This document shows positions 25,960 to 35,466 of a stretch of 64,000 bases of DNA, piece by piece. How positions within the stretch are numbered: the first letter of the stretch is position 1; each line of letters begins with the position of its first letter. Made by a program: the position numbers and the translations under genes. The stretch covers positions 496,001 to 560,000 of the forward strand of contig NZ_LMKN01000001.1 in assembly GCF_001421535.1 (NCBI RefSeq). Direction: 5' to 3'. The stretch is from Sphingomonas sp. Leaf20 (GTDB lineage Bacteria > Pseudomonadota > Alphaproteobacteria > Sphingomonadales > Sphingomonadaceae). Below the pieces are notes generated by a model. The model was not told the origin of the DNA, ran no database searches, and saw nothing but the letters and a program-made list of their open reading frames with translations.

Positions 25960-27039
25960 ATGACCGACATCCAGACAAAGCTCGAAATCTTCGACAGGAT
26001 CGCCACCCGCCGCAACGAACGCCGCGGCTTCCTGCGCTTCGCCGGTGGTGGCGCGCTTGCCGTTGGCGGCGCTTCGCTGCTCGCCGCATGCGGCAATGAC
26101 GACAGCGACCTCGCACCCGGACCCACGCCGACCCCGACTCCCGCACCGGCCCTCAACGACGCCGACGTCCTCAACTTCGCGCTCCAGCTCGAATATCTCG
26201 AAGCGCAATTCTATGCCTTTGCCGTGTTCGGGGTTGGCCTCAATGCAAGTTTGCTGACCGGCACCGGGACGCAAGGCGCAGTGACCGGTGGCCGCCAGGT
26301 TCCGGAGTTCGCCAACGGGACCGGGGATGCGGTCATTCGGGAATATGCGCGCGAGATCGCCCTCGACGAGATAGCGCATGTCGCCTTCCTTCGCAGCGCG
26401 CTGGGCACTGCAGCAGTCGCGCAGCCTGCGATCAACATCTCGGCCGGCACCGTCGCATCGCCGGGGTCGTTCACGGCAGCAGCGCGTGCGGCTGGTCTCG
26501 TCACCGCGAACCAGGTCTTCGATCCCTACGAAAACGAGAACAACTTCCTGCTGGGCGCTTTCATCTTCGAAGACGTGGGCGTTTCGGCATACAAGGGCGC
26601 GTCGGTTCTGATCGCCAACAAGACCTATCTCGAGGCTGCTGCCGGCATCCTTGCCGCCGAGGCCTATCATGCCGGCCTGGTCCGGACGGTGCTCTATCGT
26701 CGCGGCCTGGGTACGCCGGCAACACCAACCACCGCCGCCGTTGCCGCGGTCCCGGCGCTCATCACTGGCGCGAATGCGATCAGCAACGCGCGCGACAGCC
26801 TCGACGGCACCATCACCAACACGTCGACCGGCGTGATCGGGGACGACGATCAGGGTATCACCGGCACCGATGCCAACGTCTCGAACATCGTGCCGACCGA
26901 CGCCAACGGGATCGTCTACAGCCGTTCCGCCGGGCAGGTCCTCAATATCGTGTACCTCAACAGCGCATCCGTCTCGTCCGGCGGGTTCTTCCCCGCGGGC
27001 CTCAACGGTAACATCAAGACGAGCGCGGCCAACGCGTAA
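25960..27039 (+). CDS. Exported ferritin-like domain lipoprotein (paralogue 2)
   Basis: 359 residues. It is clearly a paralogue of the gene just upstream: [75 protein letters not shown] and the closing VLNIVYLN...[15 protein letters not shown] are shared. The signal differs: twin-arginine RRNERRGFLRFAGGG and then a lipobox (SLLAAC), followed by a Pro/Thr-rich spacer (PGPTPTPTPAPA), so it should be a Tat-exported lipoprotein on a flexible tether. A start RBS (AAGGGG) precedes the ATG. One paralogue is predicted free in the periplasm and the other membrane-anchored, suggesting division of location. Function of the family is not established. Confidence 0.85.
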   Translation: MTDIQTKLEIFDRIATRRNERRGFLRFAGGGALAVGGASLLAACGNDDSDLAPGPTPTPTPAPALNDADVLNFALQLEYLEAQFYAFAVFGVGLNASLLTGTGTQGAVTGGRQVPEFANGTGDAVIREYAREIALDEIAHVAFLRSALGTAAVAQPAINISAGTVASPGSFTAAARAAGLVTANQVFDPYENENNFLLGAFIFEDVGVSAYKGASVLIANKTYLEAAAGILAAEAYHAGLVRTVLYRRGLGTPATPTTAAVAAVPALITGANAISNARDSLDGTITNTSTGVIGDDDQGITGTDANVSNIVPTDANGIVYSRSAGQVLNIVYLNSASVSSGGFFPAGLNGNIKTSAANA

Positions 27040-27132
27040 CCCCGTCCCGCGTCCCGTCGGGGCGCGGTCCACTCCTCGAGCCGCGCATGCCTGGTCGGTA
27101 TGTGCGGCTCCCGAATTCGGGATGATCACACC

Positions 27133-27999
27133 ATGAAGACTTCGCACCTTCTTTCCTGCGCAGGCCTCGCTCTGTCCTGCGCCTTTGCCATGCCTGCCGC
27201 CGCGCAGGAAACGACCGAAGAGCGTCCGTTCTCGGGCATCTATATCGGCGCCGCGGGCGGGTATGACGTGCAGGGCAACGATGTCGGCTCGTCGATCCAG
27301 TTCGACCGCAACCTCGATGGAACGTTCGGCGACCAGGTCAGCACGATCGGCGGCGCCAACGCGTTCTCGCCAGGGTTCTGCAACGGCTCCGCACGTACGG
27401 CAGTCCCGACCTTTGGCTGCCGCAACGACGATGACGGCTGGGCCTATTATGGCCGGGTCGGCATGGATGCGCAGCGCGGCAACATCGTCGTCGGCGTCGT
27501 CGGCGAATTCGGCAAGTCCGAGATCACCGACAGCGTCGCGGCCTTCTCGAGCACGCCCGCCAGCTATACGATGGCGCGCAAGATCGATTGGGAAGCCTCC
27601 GTCCGCGGCCGCGCCGGCTATGCGGTCAACACCACGCTGTTCTACGGCACGTTCGGTGCGGGCTATGCCAAGATCGACCGCCTGTTCTTCACCACCAACA
27701 CCGCCAATGCCTTTGCGGCGTCGGGCAAGCGCCAGCAATGGGGTTTCCTCGGCGGCGGCGGCATCGAGCAGAAGCTGACGAAGAACATCTCGATCGGGAT
27801 GGAATATATGTTCCATCAGTACAAGGACGACGATTTCCGCGTCCGTACGACGGCGGGTCCCGCCATCTCGGGCAGCCCGATCCTGGTCGCAAACAACCCG
27901 TTCGTGCTGGCCCCCAACACCACCGGCACTGACTTCAAGCGCAGCGACGAGAAGTTCCGCTGGCACAGCCTGCGCGCGACGGCGGCGTTCAGGTTCTGA
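27133..27999 (+). CDS. Outer-membrane beta-barrel (porin-like) protein
   Basis: 288 residues from ATG 27133 (MKTSHLLSCAGLALSCAFAMPAAAQ, a standard signal peptide). The mature chain alternates hydrophobic/polar residues with Gly and aromatics (FSGIYIGAAGGYDVQG, WAYYGRVGMDAQRGNIVVGVVGEFGKS, LFYGTFGAGYAKID, GFLGGGGIEQKLTKNISIGMEYMFHQY) and ends in a strand finishing with Phe (LRATAAFRF), the signal for BAM insertion. This is the OmpA-like/opacity-type 8-stranded barrel class common in sphingomonads. A pair of Cys residues (in FCNGSARTAVPTFGC) may form a loop disulfide. It follows the ferritin-like pair by 93 bp and has a terminator just after its stop. Confidence 0.82.
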   Translation: MKTSHLLSCAGLALSCAFAMPAAAQETTEERPFSGIYIGAAGGYDVQGNDVGSSIQFDRNLDGTFGDQVSTIGGANAFSPGFCNGSARTAVPTFGCRNDDDGWAYYGRVGMDAQRGNIVVGVVGEFGKSEITDSVAAFSSTPASYTMARKIDWEASVRGRAGYAVNTTLFYGTFGAGYAKIDRLFFTTNTANAFAASGKRQQWGFLGGGGIEQKLTKNISIGMEYMFHQYKDDDFRVRTTAGPAISGSPILVANNPFVLAPNTTGTDFKRSDEKFRWHSLRATAAFRF

Positions 28000-28006
28000 T
28001 GCAAGA

Positions 28007-28036
28007 CGGGCCTGCGCCACGTGCGCAGGCCCGTTT
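28007..28036 (+). terminator. Terminator hairpin after the outer-membrane protein gene
   Basis: A perfect 11-bp stem CGGGCCTGCGC/GCGCAGGCCCG with a 5-nt loop, followed by TTT, starts eight bases after the stop of the barrel gene. The T-tract is short, so termination may be partial or bidirectional with the convergent FAD-protein gene. Confidence 0.7.
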
Positions 28037-28075
28037 GCGACCGGCTGGCGGCAGCGCGCTGCTGGAGCCCCGCTC

Positions 28076-29449
28076 CTACAGTCCCTCGCCGCCGACCCAC
28101 TGCGCGTTCGACAACCGCCGCGCCAGGTCCCAGCTCTGTTGACGGATATCGGGCACCGCGACAACCTCCCACAGCCCTCCACGCGTCATCGGGCCGATGC
28201 AGTGCAACCGCTGCTCGACGACCCCGTTGCGACCAATCGCACGTGATTGTGAATCCACATCGACACCTAGCCGCAGCGGATCGGGACGGATCACGCCATC
28301 CGCGATAAGGTGCCGGATCAATGGCTCGTCGGAGCGCAACAGATCGCCCTGCGGCCCGGTACAATTGACGATCCGCGCCGCACGCGTGACGATGGGCGCA
28401 TCCTCGCCGCGCGGTCGCCACGTCAGGTCGACGGCCCCCCCTGCCGTCGTCGCCGACACGATCTTGCCCGCAGCAAAGCTCAGCGTGCCGCTCGTGACGA
28501 GCGCATCGACACGGTCGGCGACGGTGGGAGCGAGACGGTGCCGGTGGACGTCCCAATAGGGCCGCGCATGCCGGAGGAACCGCGCGCGCTGCGGCGTCGG
28601 CGCAGCAGCCCACAGCATCTGCGTCACCGGTCGAAGCTCGTCGACCGCCGCGCGCCAGCCGTCCGCCCCTGCCCGCGCGCGGATATGGCGGACGATCGCC
28701 GACAGATCCCCCTGCGGTTTGTCGAGTACACGTGCGGGCGGCGCGCCGTCGACATGCCGACGCGGCGACAGCCCCCGCCGCGACACGGCCAGGATCTGAC
28801 CTGCAAACCCCCGCGCATCGAGCAGCAACGCGGCATCGATCGCGGTCAGCCCGGTCCCGACCAGCACCACCGTGTCGTCAGGCCCGAGCCCCTCGCCAAT
28901 ATCGGAGGCCCAGGGATCCGCGCTGTAGCGGCCGGGCGGCAGGTCCTCGGGAATCAGTTCCGGCGGCGTATGCGGCGGCAGGTTGCCCAGCGCGAGCACC
29001 GCGCTGTCGGCGGCGATCCGGCTTCCGTCGGCCATCCCGACGGAAACGCCACCGCGCGCGACCAGATCGATCGAGCAGACTTCGCCCTGGGCAAGCGACA
29101 GCCGTCCTTCCGAGCGTGTGACCACCGCGTCGAGCATCTCGCGGAGATACGCCCCGTAGGTGGTCCGCGGCACGAACGTCTTGCGGTCGCCCTCGCCGCG
29201 CGTCTCGAGCCAGCGCACGAAATGGTCGGGATCGTCGGGCAGCGCGCTCATGTTCCCCGCGCGCACGTTGAGCAGGTGGCTGGGATGCGCCGCACTATAG
29301 GCGACGCCGCGCGCGAGCTGGCGCGAGCGACGCTCGATCAGGGTTGCTCGCGGACCGCCATGGCGCATCAGGTTGATCGCCAGCAATGTCCCCGAAAACC
29401 CTCCGCCGACGATGACCACGTGATCCTCGGGCCCTGCGATAAATGTCAT
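28076..29449 (-). CDS. FAD/NAD(P)-binding protein (PF13454-type flavoprotein)
   Basis: 457 residues from ATG 29449, just behind the purine-rich site GGGGACGAG. The N terminus shows the dinucleotide-binding loop HVVIVGGGFSGTLLAINLMRHG, then ATLIERRSRQLARGVAYSAAHPSHLLNVRAGNMSALPDDP, the motif found in PF13454 proteins next to nitrate/siderophore or uncharacterised oxidoreductase loci. TVVLVGTGLTAIDAALLLDARG is a second Rossmann loop, and IVNCTGPQGDLLRSDEPL closes the NAD(P)/FAD fold. It resembles flavin N-hydroxylase-like proteins but lacks decisive substrate motifs. Predicted cytoplasmic. No partner gene is adjacent on the same strand. Confidence 0.78.
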   Translation of the reverse strand: MTFIAGPEDHVVIVGGGFSGTLLAINLMRHGGPRATLIERRSRQLARGVAYSAAHPSHLLNVRAGNMSALPDDPDHFVRWLETRGEGDRKTFVPRTTYGAYLREMLDAVVTRSEGRLSLAQGEVCSIDLVARGGVSVGMADGSRIAADSAVLALGNLPPHTPPELIPEDLPPGRYSADPWASDIGEGLGPDDTVVLVGTGLTAIDAALLLDARGFAGQILAVSRRGLSPRRHVDGAPPARVLDKPQGDLSAIVRHIRARAGADGWRAAVDELRPVTQMLWAAAPTPQRARFLRHARPYWDVHRHRLAPTVADRVDALVTSGTLSFAAGKIVSATTAGGAVDLTWRPRGEDAPIVTRAARIVNCTGPQGDLLRSDEPLIRHLIADGVIRPDPLRLGVDVDSQSRAIGRNGVVEQRLHCIGPMTRGGLWEVVAVPDIRQQSWDLARRLSNAQWVGGEGL

Positions 29450-29632
29450 CTCGTCCCCATCTGCTTTCGATCGTCTCGCCGCGCTCGATAGGACAATCGG
29501 CCGCCGCGGGACACCCGATGCCGGCAAGTCCCTGTCAGGACTGACGTATTGCACAAACGACAGCGCTGTTGCACTTTCCCGTCAACGGCTCGCCCCGTCC
29601 GGTGCGCGCTGATCCATTGCGGAGACCATCCT

Positions 29633-31747
29633 TTGAAGACCAGGTTCGTCATATTTGCCTCTGTCGTCGCGATTGCCGCGTCGTCCGCCACCGCACAGGA
29701 TCTGCACGCCTGCATCGACGATGCCTGCACGATTGAATCGATCATGCCGCAGGACGCCGCCTCTGCCCCCGCCGCCGCCGATTCCGCCGCCACCCGCTAT
29801 GGCAGCTGGGGCTTCGACCTTGCCGGCATGGACAAGAGCGTGAAGCCCGGCAACGACTGGTTCGACTATGTGAACGGCAGCTGGGTCAAGAAGACGCAGA
29901 TCCCGGCGGATCGCTCGTCCTATGGCGCCTTCGCGGTGCTGCGCGACCTGTCCGAGGCGCGGATGCGCACGCTCGTCGAGGGCTATCGTCCCGCCGATGC
30001 CGCGAACCCCGACCGCGCCAAGGTGGCGACGCTGTATCAGGGTTTCATGGACGAGGCAGCGATCGAGCGTGCCGATGCGGCACCGCTCATCCAGCGGCTG
30101 GCGCCCGTGAAGGCGGCCGCGTCCAAGGATGACGTCGCCGTGCTGATGGGCCAGTCGATGGGCGGCTTCGGCGCGAGCTTCTTCGGTCCTGGCGTCAACG
30201 ACGACGCGAAGCGCCCCGATGTCTACGCGCTCTACCTGCGTCAGTCGGGGCTGGGTCTGGGCGACCGCGATCTGTATCTCGATGCGAAGTTCGCGTCCCA
30301 GGTCGCGCGCTACCGCCAGTATGTCGCACAGATGCTGACGATGGCGGGCTGGGCCAATCCCGACGCCGCCGCGACCAAGATCGTCGCGATGGAAACGCGC
30401 ATCGCGCAGGCGCACTGGACCCGCGCGGAAAGCCGCGACCGCGACAAGACCTATAATCCGATGACGCTGGCGCAGTTGCAGGCACAGGCCCCCGGCTTCC
30501 CCTGGGCGAAGTTCTGGACGGCGGCGGGCGTCGCCAAGGCGGACCGCGCGATCGTCGCGCAGAACACCGCCTTCCCCAAGATCGCCGAGGTGTTTGCGAC
30601 CACCGACCTCGACACGCTCAAGGCCTGGCAGGCGTTCCGCACCACCGACGACATCGCGCCGATGCTGTCGAAGCGGTTCGTCGACGCCAATTTCGATTTC
30701 CGCTCGAAATTCCTCAACGGCCAGCCGCAGCAGCGCGATCGCTGGAAGCGCGGAATCGGCGTCACCGAACGCGCACTGGGCGAGGCGATCGGCCGCGATT
30801 ACGTCGCGCTCTATTTCCCGCCTTCGTCCAAGACCAAGATGGACGCCCTCGTCGCCAACCTGCGGATCGCGCTGCGCGGCCGGATCGACGGCCTTCCCTG
30901 GATGGGCGCCGCGACCAAGCAGGAGGCGCAGGCCAAGCTTGCCAATTTCAGCGTCAAGGTCGGCTATCCCGACAAATGGCGCGACTATACCGCGCTGCGC
31001 ATCGTCCCCGGCGACCTGATCGGCAATGTCGAACGCGCGAGCCGGTTCGAATGGGACTATCGCCGCAACCGCATGGGCGGTCCGGTCGACAAGGCCGAAT
31101 GGGGCATGACCCCGCAGACCGTGAACGCCTATTACAATTCGGTGAAGAACGAGATCGTCTTCCCCGCGGCGATCCTGCAACCGCCCTTCTTCGATCCCGA
31201 CGCCGACCCGGCGGTCAACTACGGCGGCATCGGCGGCGTGATCGGTCACGAGATCAGCCACGGCTTCGACGATCAGGGACGCAAGTCGGACGGCAAGGGC
31301 GTGCTGCGCGACTGGTGGACCGCGCAGGATGCCGCCAAGTTCGAGGCACAGGCGGTCAAGCTCGGCGCGCAGTATGAAGCCTATACGTTCGAGGGCCTGC
31401 CCGGGGTGAAGATCAACGGTCGCGCATCGATGGGCGAGAATATCGGCGATCTGGGCGGCGTGCTGATCTCGCTCGACGCCTATCACACCTCGCTCGGTGG
31501 CGAGCCCGCGCCGGTGCTCGACGGCTATAGCGGCGACCAGCGCTTCTTCCTCGGCTGGGGTCAGGTCTGGCGCACGCTGTTCCGCACCGAGGCCCTGCGC
31601 CAGCAGCTCGTCAGCGACCCGCATTCGCCAGGGCAGATCCGCGCGATCAACCCGCTGCGCAACGTCGATGCCTGGTACAAGGCGTTCGACGTGAAGCCCG
31701 GCGACGCACAGTATCTCGCGCCTGCGGACCGCGTCCGCATCTGGTAA
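29633..31747 (+). CDS. M13 family zinc metallopeptidase (neprilysin/PepO-like), TTG start
   Basis: 704 residues. The start is taken as TTG at 29633 (LKTRFVIFASVVAIAASSATAQ, a clean signal peptide) because GGAG lies eight bases upstream and no ATG precedes the signal peptide. The peptidase part begins GFDLAGMDKSVKPGNDWFDYVNGSW, the M13 opening. The zinc site is VIGHEISHGFDDQGRKSDGKG (HExxH with the family's GFDD-x-G-R), and the third ligand lies in MGENIGDLGG (E-N-x-x-D). NAYYNSVKNEIVFPAAILQPPFF and the end (VRIW) are canonical. The enzyme should cleave short peptides in the periplasm. Length equals the family norm, so the gene is intact. Confidence 0.94.
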   Translation: MKTRFVIFASVVAIAASSATAQDLHACIDDACTIESIMPQDAASAPAAADSAATRYGSWGFDLAGMDKSVKPGNDWFDYVNGSWVKKTQIPADRSSYGAFAVLRDLSEARMRTLVEGYRPADAANPDRAKVATLYQGFMDEAAIERADAAPLIQRLAPVKAAASKDDVAVLMGQSMGGFGASFFGPGVNDDAKRPDVYALYLRQSGLGLGDRDLYLDAKFASQVARYRQYVAQMLTMAGWANPDAAATKIVAMETRIAQAHWTRAESRDRDKTYNPMTLAQLQAQAPGFPWAKFWTAAGVAKADRAIVAQNTAFPKIAEVFATTDLDTLKAWQAFRTTDDIAPMLSKRFVDANFDFRSKFLNGQPQQRDRWKRGIGVTERALGEAIGRDYVALYFPPSSKTKMDALVANLRIALRGRIDGLPWMGAATKQEAQAKLANFSVKVGYPDKWRDYTALRIVPGDLIGNVERASRFEWDYRRNRMGGPVDKAEWGMTPQTVNAYYNSVKNEIVFPAAILQPPFFDPDADPAVNYGGIGGVIGHEISHGFDDQGRKSDGKGVLRDWWTAQDAAKFEAQAVKLGAQYEAYTFEGLPGVKINGRASMGENIGDLGGVLISLDAYHTSLGGEPAPVLDGYSGDQRFFLGWGQVWRTLFRTEALRQQLVSDPHSPGQIRAINPLRNVDAWYKAFDVKPGDAQYLAPADRVRIW

Positions 31748-31898
31748 GCCACTAAGGCCGCCGCCGGACGAAAAAATCCAGCGGCGAGCCAAGGTCGGGG
31801 CGGCATGGCTCCGTCCTGTCAACGAGGGTGGCGGTGTTCCTGCTCGTCCGCCGTCATCCTCGCTGCTGCCGTACCCGTCACGGCCGGCAGGGGCCCGT

Positions 31899-32774
31899 TC
31901 ACGGCATCGCCCGCTTCAGGAAGGCCACGCTGTCGGCCAGCACCGGCGCCTTGCCCCGGAACGGCTTCGAGAGTGCCATCGCGACGTTTTCGTGGCTCAG
32001 GCCGGGATAATCGACATGCGTCACCGGTGCACCGAGCGTCTTCAGCCTTGCTGCAAGGTTGATCGCGTTGTGCGGCTTCACCTGCGTGTCGTCGCCCGCG
32101 GTCACTAGCAGCATCGGCGGCGCGTCGCGCCGCGCAAAGTGGATCGGCTGGGTCATCACCGGGTCCGTCGCGCCCTGCATCGCATCGATCGCGCGCTTGG
32201 CGGTGAAGGGGTAGAAATCATACGGCCCGCATTGCCCGACCGCGGCCTTGATGATATGCGGGTCGACGCCCTCCGCCCTCAGCCAGCGCTCGTCGAGCGT
32301 CAGCATCGCGACTGTGTATGCTCCCGCGGAATGGCCCGCGACCGCGATCCGGTTCGGGTCGCCGCCGGACTGCGCGATATGGTCGCGCGTCCACTTCATC
32401 GCCTCGGCACCGTCCTGGAGGAAGGCGGGGAAGCGCACGTCGGGGACTTTGCGGTAGTCAGGCATCACGACGACGTAGCCTGCCTTCGCATAGGCGCGCG
32501 CGGCAAAGGCATAGTCGCTGCGCGAGCCGTGCACCCACCCGCCGCCATACCAGAAGACGAGCACCGGCAGCCCCGTCTTGACGCCCCCCGATGGCCGCCA
32601 CACGTCGAGCTTCTGCCCGTGCGTACCGAACGGCACCCCCTCGCGCACCCGCGCGGTCCCTCGGCCCCCGCCCATCACGCCGTCCAGCACGCTGAGCGTG
32701 CCGGGACCCGCGCTGAATGCCGCACCCGCGATCAGGATAACGATCAACGCCAGAACGATGGCGGCGCGTTTCAT
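31899..32774 (-). CDS. Alpha/beta hydrolase (esterase/carboxylesterase-like), membrane-anchored or exported
   Basis: 291 residues beginning [23 protein letters not shown], a signal anchor or signal peptide. The fold markers of the HSL-like branch are present: LPVLVFWYGGGWVHGSRSDYAFAARAYAKAGYVVVMPDYR, i.e. the (H/Y)GGG(W) oxyanion motif. They are followed by the nucleophile elbow IAVAGHSAGAYTVAM (G-H-S-A-G), an Asp region PMLLVTAGDDTQVKP and the His of YPGLSHENV. It would hydrolyse small esters. It is the last gene of the scoA-HAD-DUF5076-scoB run, its ATG overlapping the scoB stop by one base (TGATG). Substrate unknown. Confidence 0.88.
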   Translation of the reverse strand: MKRAAIVLALIVILIAGAAFSAGPGTLSVLDGVMGGGRGTARVREGVPFGTHGQKLDVWRPSGGVKTGLPVLVFWYGGGWVHGSRSDYAFAARAYAKAGYVVVMPDYRKVPDVRFPAFLQDGAEAMKWTRDHIAQSGGDPNRIAVAGHSAGAYTVAMLTLDERWLRAEGVDPHIIKAAVGQCGPYDFYPFTAKRAIDAMQGATDPVMTQPIHFARRDAPPMLLVTAGDDTQVKPHNAINLAARLKTLGAPVTHVDYPGLSHENVAMALSKPFRGKAPVLADSVAFLKRAMP

Positions 32775-33409
32775 CAGGCGGTGTAGCGCGCCGTCGTCTT
32801 CGCCGCGACCTCGTCCGCAGTGACGCCCGGCGCGAGTTCCATCAGCTTGAACGGCGACCCATGGTCGGCGCGCTGGAACACGGCCAGATCGGTGACGATC
32901 ATGTCGACGACGTTCTTGCCCGTCAGCGGCAGCGAGCACGACGGGATGAACTTCGGCGTGCCGTCCTTCGCGGTGTGATCCATCACGACGATGATCTGCT
33001 TGACGCCGGCGACGAGATCCATCGCGCCGCCCATGCCCTTGATCATCTTGCCCGGGATCATCCAGTTGGCGATGTCGCCGTCTTCGCTCACCTCCATCGC
33101 GCCGAGCACGGTCAGGTCGATATGCCCGCCGCGGATCATCGCGAAGCTGTCCGACGAGCTGAAATATACCGACGAGGGCAGTTCGCTGATCGTCTGCTTG
33201 CCCGCATTGATCAGGTCGGCATCCTCTTCGCCCGCATAGGGGAACGGACCGATCCCGAGCATCCCGTTCTCCGACTGGAGCGTGACGGTCATGCCGTCGG
33301 GAATGTTGTTCGCGACAAGCGTCGGGATGCCGATGCCGAGATTGACGTAATAGCCGTCCTTCAGTTCCTTGGCGGCACGCGCGGCCATCTGGTTGCGATC
33401 CCACGGCAT
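32774..33409 (-). CDS. scoB: 3-oxoacid CoA-transferase subunit B
   Basis: 211 residues. The beta-subunit signature is complete: [35 protein letters not shown], then [16 protein letters not shown], where the Glu of S-E-N-G is the catalytic nucleophile that forms the glutamyl-CoA intermediate, and [40 protein letters not shown]. It ends typically ([19 protein letters not shown]). With subunit A it transfers CoA from succinyl-CoA to 3-oxoacids in ketone-body and butanoate use. Its partner ScoA is not adjacent but two genes upstream in the same operon. Stop and start overlaps of one base (TGATG) link it with both neighbours. Confidence 0.94.
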   Translation of the reverse strand: MPWDRNQMAARAAKELKDGYYVNLGIGIPTLVANNIPDGMTVTLQSENGMLGIGPFPYAGEEDADLINAGKQTISELPSSVYFSSSDSFAMIRGGHIDLTVLGAMEVSEDGDIANWMIPGKMIKGMGGAMDLVAGVKQIIVVMDHTAKDGTPKFIPSCSLPLTGKNVVDMIVTDLAVFQRADHGSPFKLMELAPGVTADEVAAKTTARYTA

Positions 33410-33720
33410 CAGTTGAGCGTTCCTTCCTGGATGGTAGTAATGGTCGTGACCTGGTCGCGCAGCTCCGCGCTGACGCCGTCGACGATCGCCTGCAAAGCGG
33501 CGTCCTCGGCAATGTCCCAGGTGGCCGCATAGGCGCGCGCGGCGTGACGGATCGTGTCGGCGAGAAGATAGCCGAACACCGTCGGATCCTCGAGCACCCC
33601 CGCATCGATCAGCACGTTGCTGCCCGCATTGTTGGTGATCCAGATCCGCGCCACCTCGAGCGATTCGCCGGTCAGCGCGGCGCCTGCGTCGAGCTTGATC
33701 GCATTGGGATGGTCAGTCAT
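33409..33720 (-). CDS. DUF5076 domain protein
   Basis: 103 residues. The sequence ([43 protein letters not shown], then [17 protein letters not shown] and [19 protein letters not shown]) fits the small DUF5076 family found in alphaproteobacteria, proteins of about 100 residues with no known activity. No signal peptide, metal site or nucleotide motif is visible, and it is probably cytoplasmic. It sits between the HAD phosphatase and scoB with TGATG overlaps on both sides, so it is translated together with the CoA-transferase. Function is not assigned. Confidence 0.75.
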   Translation of the reverse strand: MTDHPNAIKLDAGAALTGESLEVARIWITNNAGSNVLIDAGVLEDPTVFGYLLADTIRHAARAYAATWDIAEDAALQAIVDGVSAELRDQVTTITTIQEGTLN

Positions 33721-34655
33721 CACTGGACTCCCTGTGTCGGCGCCCAGTGGATCGCGGGCGGAAAGACCTCGTCGCGCGTGCCTTTCAGCGCGGTGCCGTA
33801 GACGGGATTGGGCAGCACGAACCACCCCGCCCCCCATTTCGCGGCGAGCGTGGGCGACTGGACGACGGCACGACGCGCCGCGGGAGTCTGGCCTGCGTTG
33901 AACAGATCGCTGAAATCGCCGAGCTGATCGCCGCCCATCGCGACCACGCAGTATTTCGCGGCGATCGTCGCGCGGCGGCCATCCTTCTTCGACCCCATCG
34001 CGTCGTCGCCGGCGAGGAACAGCGTCTCGCCATGGCGCGCGGGGCCAAGGCCGGCGGCGTCGATCGCCGCCTGCGTCTGCGCGGCGTTGGCGGCGGAACG
34101 GTTGGAGTTGAACACGACCGTGACGCCCATCGCGCGGAGCTGCGTCAGCGCCGCACGCGCGCCGGGGACGGGCGCGACCTGCTTGATGCCGGTGCGCTCC
34201 CACGCCTGCCAGCGGCTATCGGACCAGGGCTGGCCGGATGCCGCGTCATATTCGAAGCCGAGGTTGAGCAGGACGGTTTCGTCGACGTCGAACACCGCGG
34301 CTTTCGGCTTGCCGCCGCACGCGGTCCAGCTCGGCGCGGCAAGCGTCGCGCCCGGCGCGAGCACGACCGACACCGGCGAGCGCTGCGCACGGACATAGCC
34401 GACGAGCGCGTTCCACGCCTGGATGCTGACCGCGGCAGCCTCGCCCGAGGCATAGAGATACTGCATCCCCGCGGGGACGCCGTCGACGGTGACGGGCACG
34501 GCTGCGGTCGGTGCAGGCGCGATCGAAGTCGGCGCCGACACGCTGACGCACCCTTGCAGGGCGAGTGCCCCTGCTAATGCAGGGGCCCAGGCGACCCGCC
34601 GGAACGCCCGCAACCCTGCGCTCCCGCGGGCGCGGGAGAACGGCGCCGATGTCAC
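33720..34655 (-). CDS. HAD-family acid phosphatase lipoprotein (class B/C-like)
   Basis: 311 residues. A lipoprotein signal ends LALQGC. The mature domain has the HAD catalytic motif [12 protein letters not shown] (D-x-D-x-T), then [11 protein letters not shown] (motif II with the N/S) and [24 protein letters not shown] (motif III Lys and the acidic motif IV G-D-x-x-x-D), the order of the acid phosphatase family PF03767. These enzymes hydrolyse phosphomonoesters such as nucleotides at the outer membrane or in the periplasm. It lies inside the CoA-transferase operon, overlapping scoA by four bases (ATGA) and the DUF5076 gene by one, an odd place for a phosphatase. The link to ketone metabolism, if any, is unknown. 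Confidence 0.88.
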   Translation of the reverse strand: MTSAPFSRARGSAGLRAFRRVAWAPALAGALALQGCVSVSAPTSIAPAPTAAVPVTVDGVPAGMQYLYASGEAAAVSIQAWNALVGYVRAQRSPVSVVLAPGATLAAPSWTACGGKPKAAVFDVDETVLLNLGFEYDAASGQPWSDSRWQAWERTGIKQVAPVPGARAALTQLRAMGVTVVFNSNRSAANAAQTQAAIDAAGLGPARHGETLFLAGDDAMGSKKDGRRATIAAKYCVVAMGGDQLGDFSDLFNAGQTPAARRAVVQSPTLAAKWGAGWFVLPNPVYGTALKGTRDEVFPPAIHWAPTQGVQ

Positions 34656-35362
34656 GCCGAGACCCGCTCGCGGACGGTGCGGAATTCGATCTTCTTGTCG
34701 TAGGGTGCCCCGACGATCATCCGCTTCACGTAGATCCCCGGCAAATGGATCGTGTCGGGATCGAGGCTCCCGACGGGGACGATCTCCTCGACCTCGGCGA
34801 CGCAGATCTTGCCCGCGGTCGCCATCGGCTGGTTGAAGTTGCGCGCGGTCTTGCGGAAGATCAGGTTACCGCTCTCGTCCGCCTTCCAGCCCTTGATGAT
34901 GCTCAGGTCCGCGCGGATACCGCGTTCGAGGATATAGTCCTGCCCGTCGAAGCTCTTCACCTCCTTGCCCTCCGCCACCAACGTGCCGACGCCGGTCTTG
35001 GTGTAGAAGCCGGGGATGCCCGCGCCGCCCGCGCGGCAACGCTCGGCGAGCGTGCCCTGCGGGCAGAACTCGACCTCGAGCTCACCGCTCAGATATTGCC
35101 GCTCGAACTCCTTGTTCTCACCGACATAGGACGAGATCATCTTCTTCACCTGGCGCGAGCGGAGCAGCTTGCCGAGCCCCTGCCCGTCGATCCCGGCATT
35201 GTTGCTCGCGATCGTCAGATCCTTGACCCCCGACGCCTCGATCGCATCGATCAGCCGCTCGGGGATGCCGCACAACCCGAACCCGCCCGCACAGATCGTC
35301 ATGCCGTCGAACAGCACGCCTTCAAGTGCCGTTGCCGCATCGGTGTAGCGCTTGTTCGCCAT
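34652..35362 (-). CDS. scoA: 3-oxoacid CoA-transferase subunit A
   Basis: 236 residues from ATG 35362, which has GAGGAGG a few bases upstream; the earlier ATG at 35386 is less likely. Motifs of subunit [36 protein letters not shown] (the G-G-F-G-L-C-G-x-P-E CoA-binding turn), [34 protein letters not shown] and the late [25 protein letters not shown]. It forms an A2B2 enzyme with ScoB, moving CoA between succinyl-CoA and acetoacetate. It is the first gene of its operon and is divergent from the ThDP-enzyme gene; the 104-bp space between them should contain both promoters. Confidence 0.94.
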   Translation of the reverse strand: MANKRYTDAATALEGVLFDGMTICAGGFGLCGIPERLIDAIEASGVKDLTIASNNAGIDGQGLGKLLRSRQVKKMISSYVGENKEFERQYLSGELEVEFCPQGTLAERCRAGGAGIPGFYTKTGVGTLVAEGKEVKSFDGQDYILERGIRADLSIIKGWKADESGNLIFRKTARNFNQPMATAGKICVAEVEEIVPVGSLDPDTIHLPGIYVKRMIVGAPYDKKIEFRTVRERVSA

Positions 35363-35466
35363 GCATCCTCCTCTGGTCTTTGCCATCGCATAAAGCGCGA
35401 GGCGGGCGACGGCAACGCCTCGACTTCGCGCGGATCGCGCGGTTAGGGTGCGGGCAGGAGATTGTT

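Noticed and set aside
25819..28182. 787-codon minus-strand open frame across the ferritin-like and barrel genes
   Set aside because: Spans three real plus-strand genes and the intergenic spaces; no start context and no family features.
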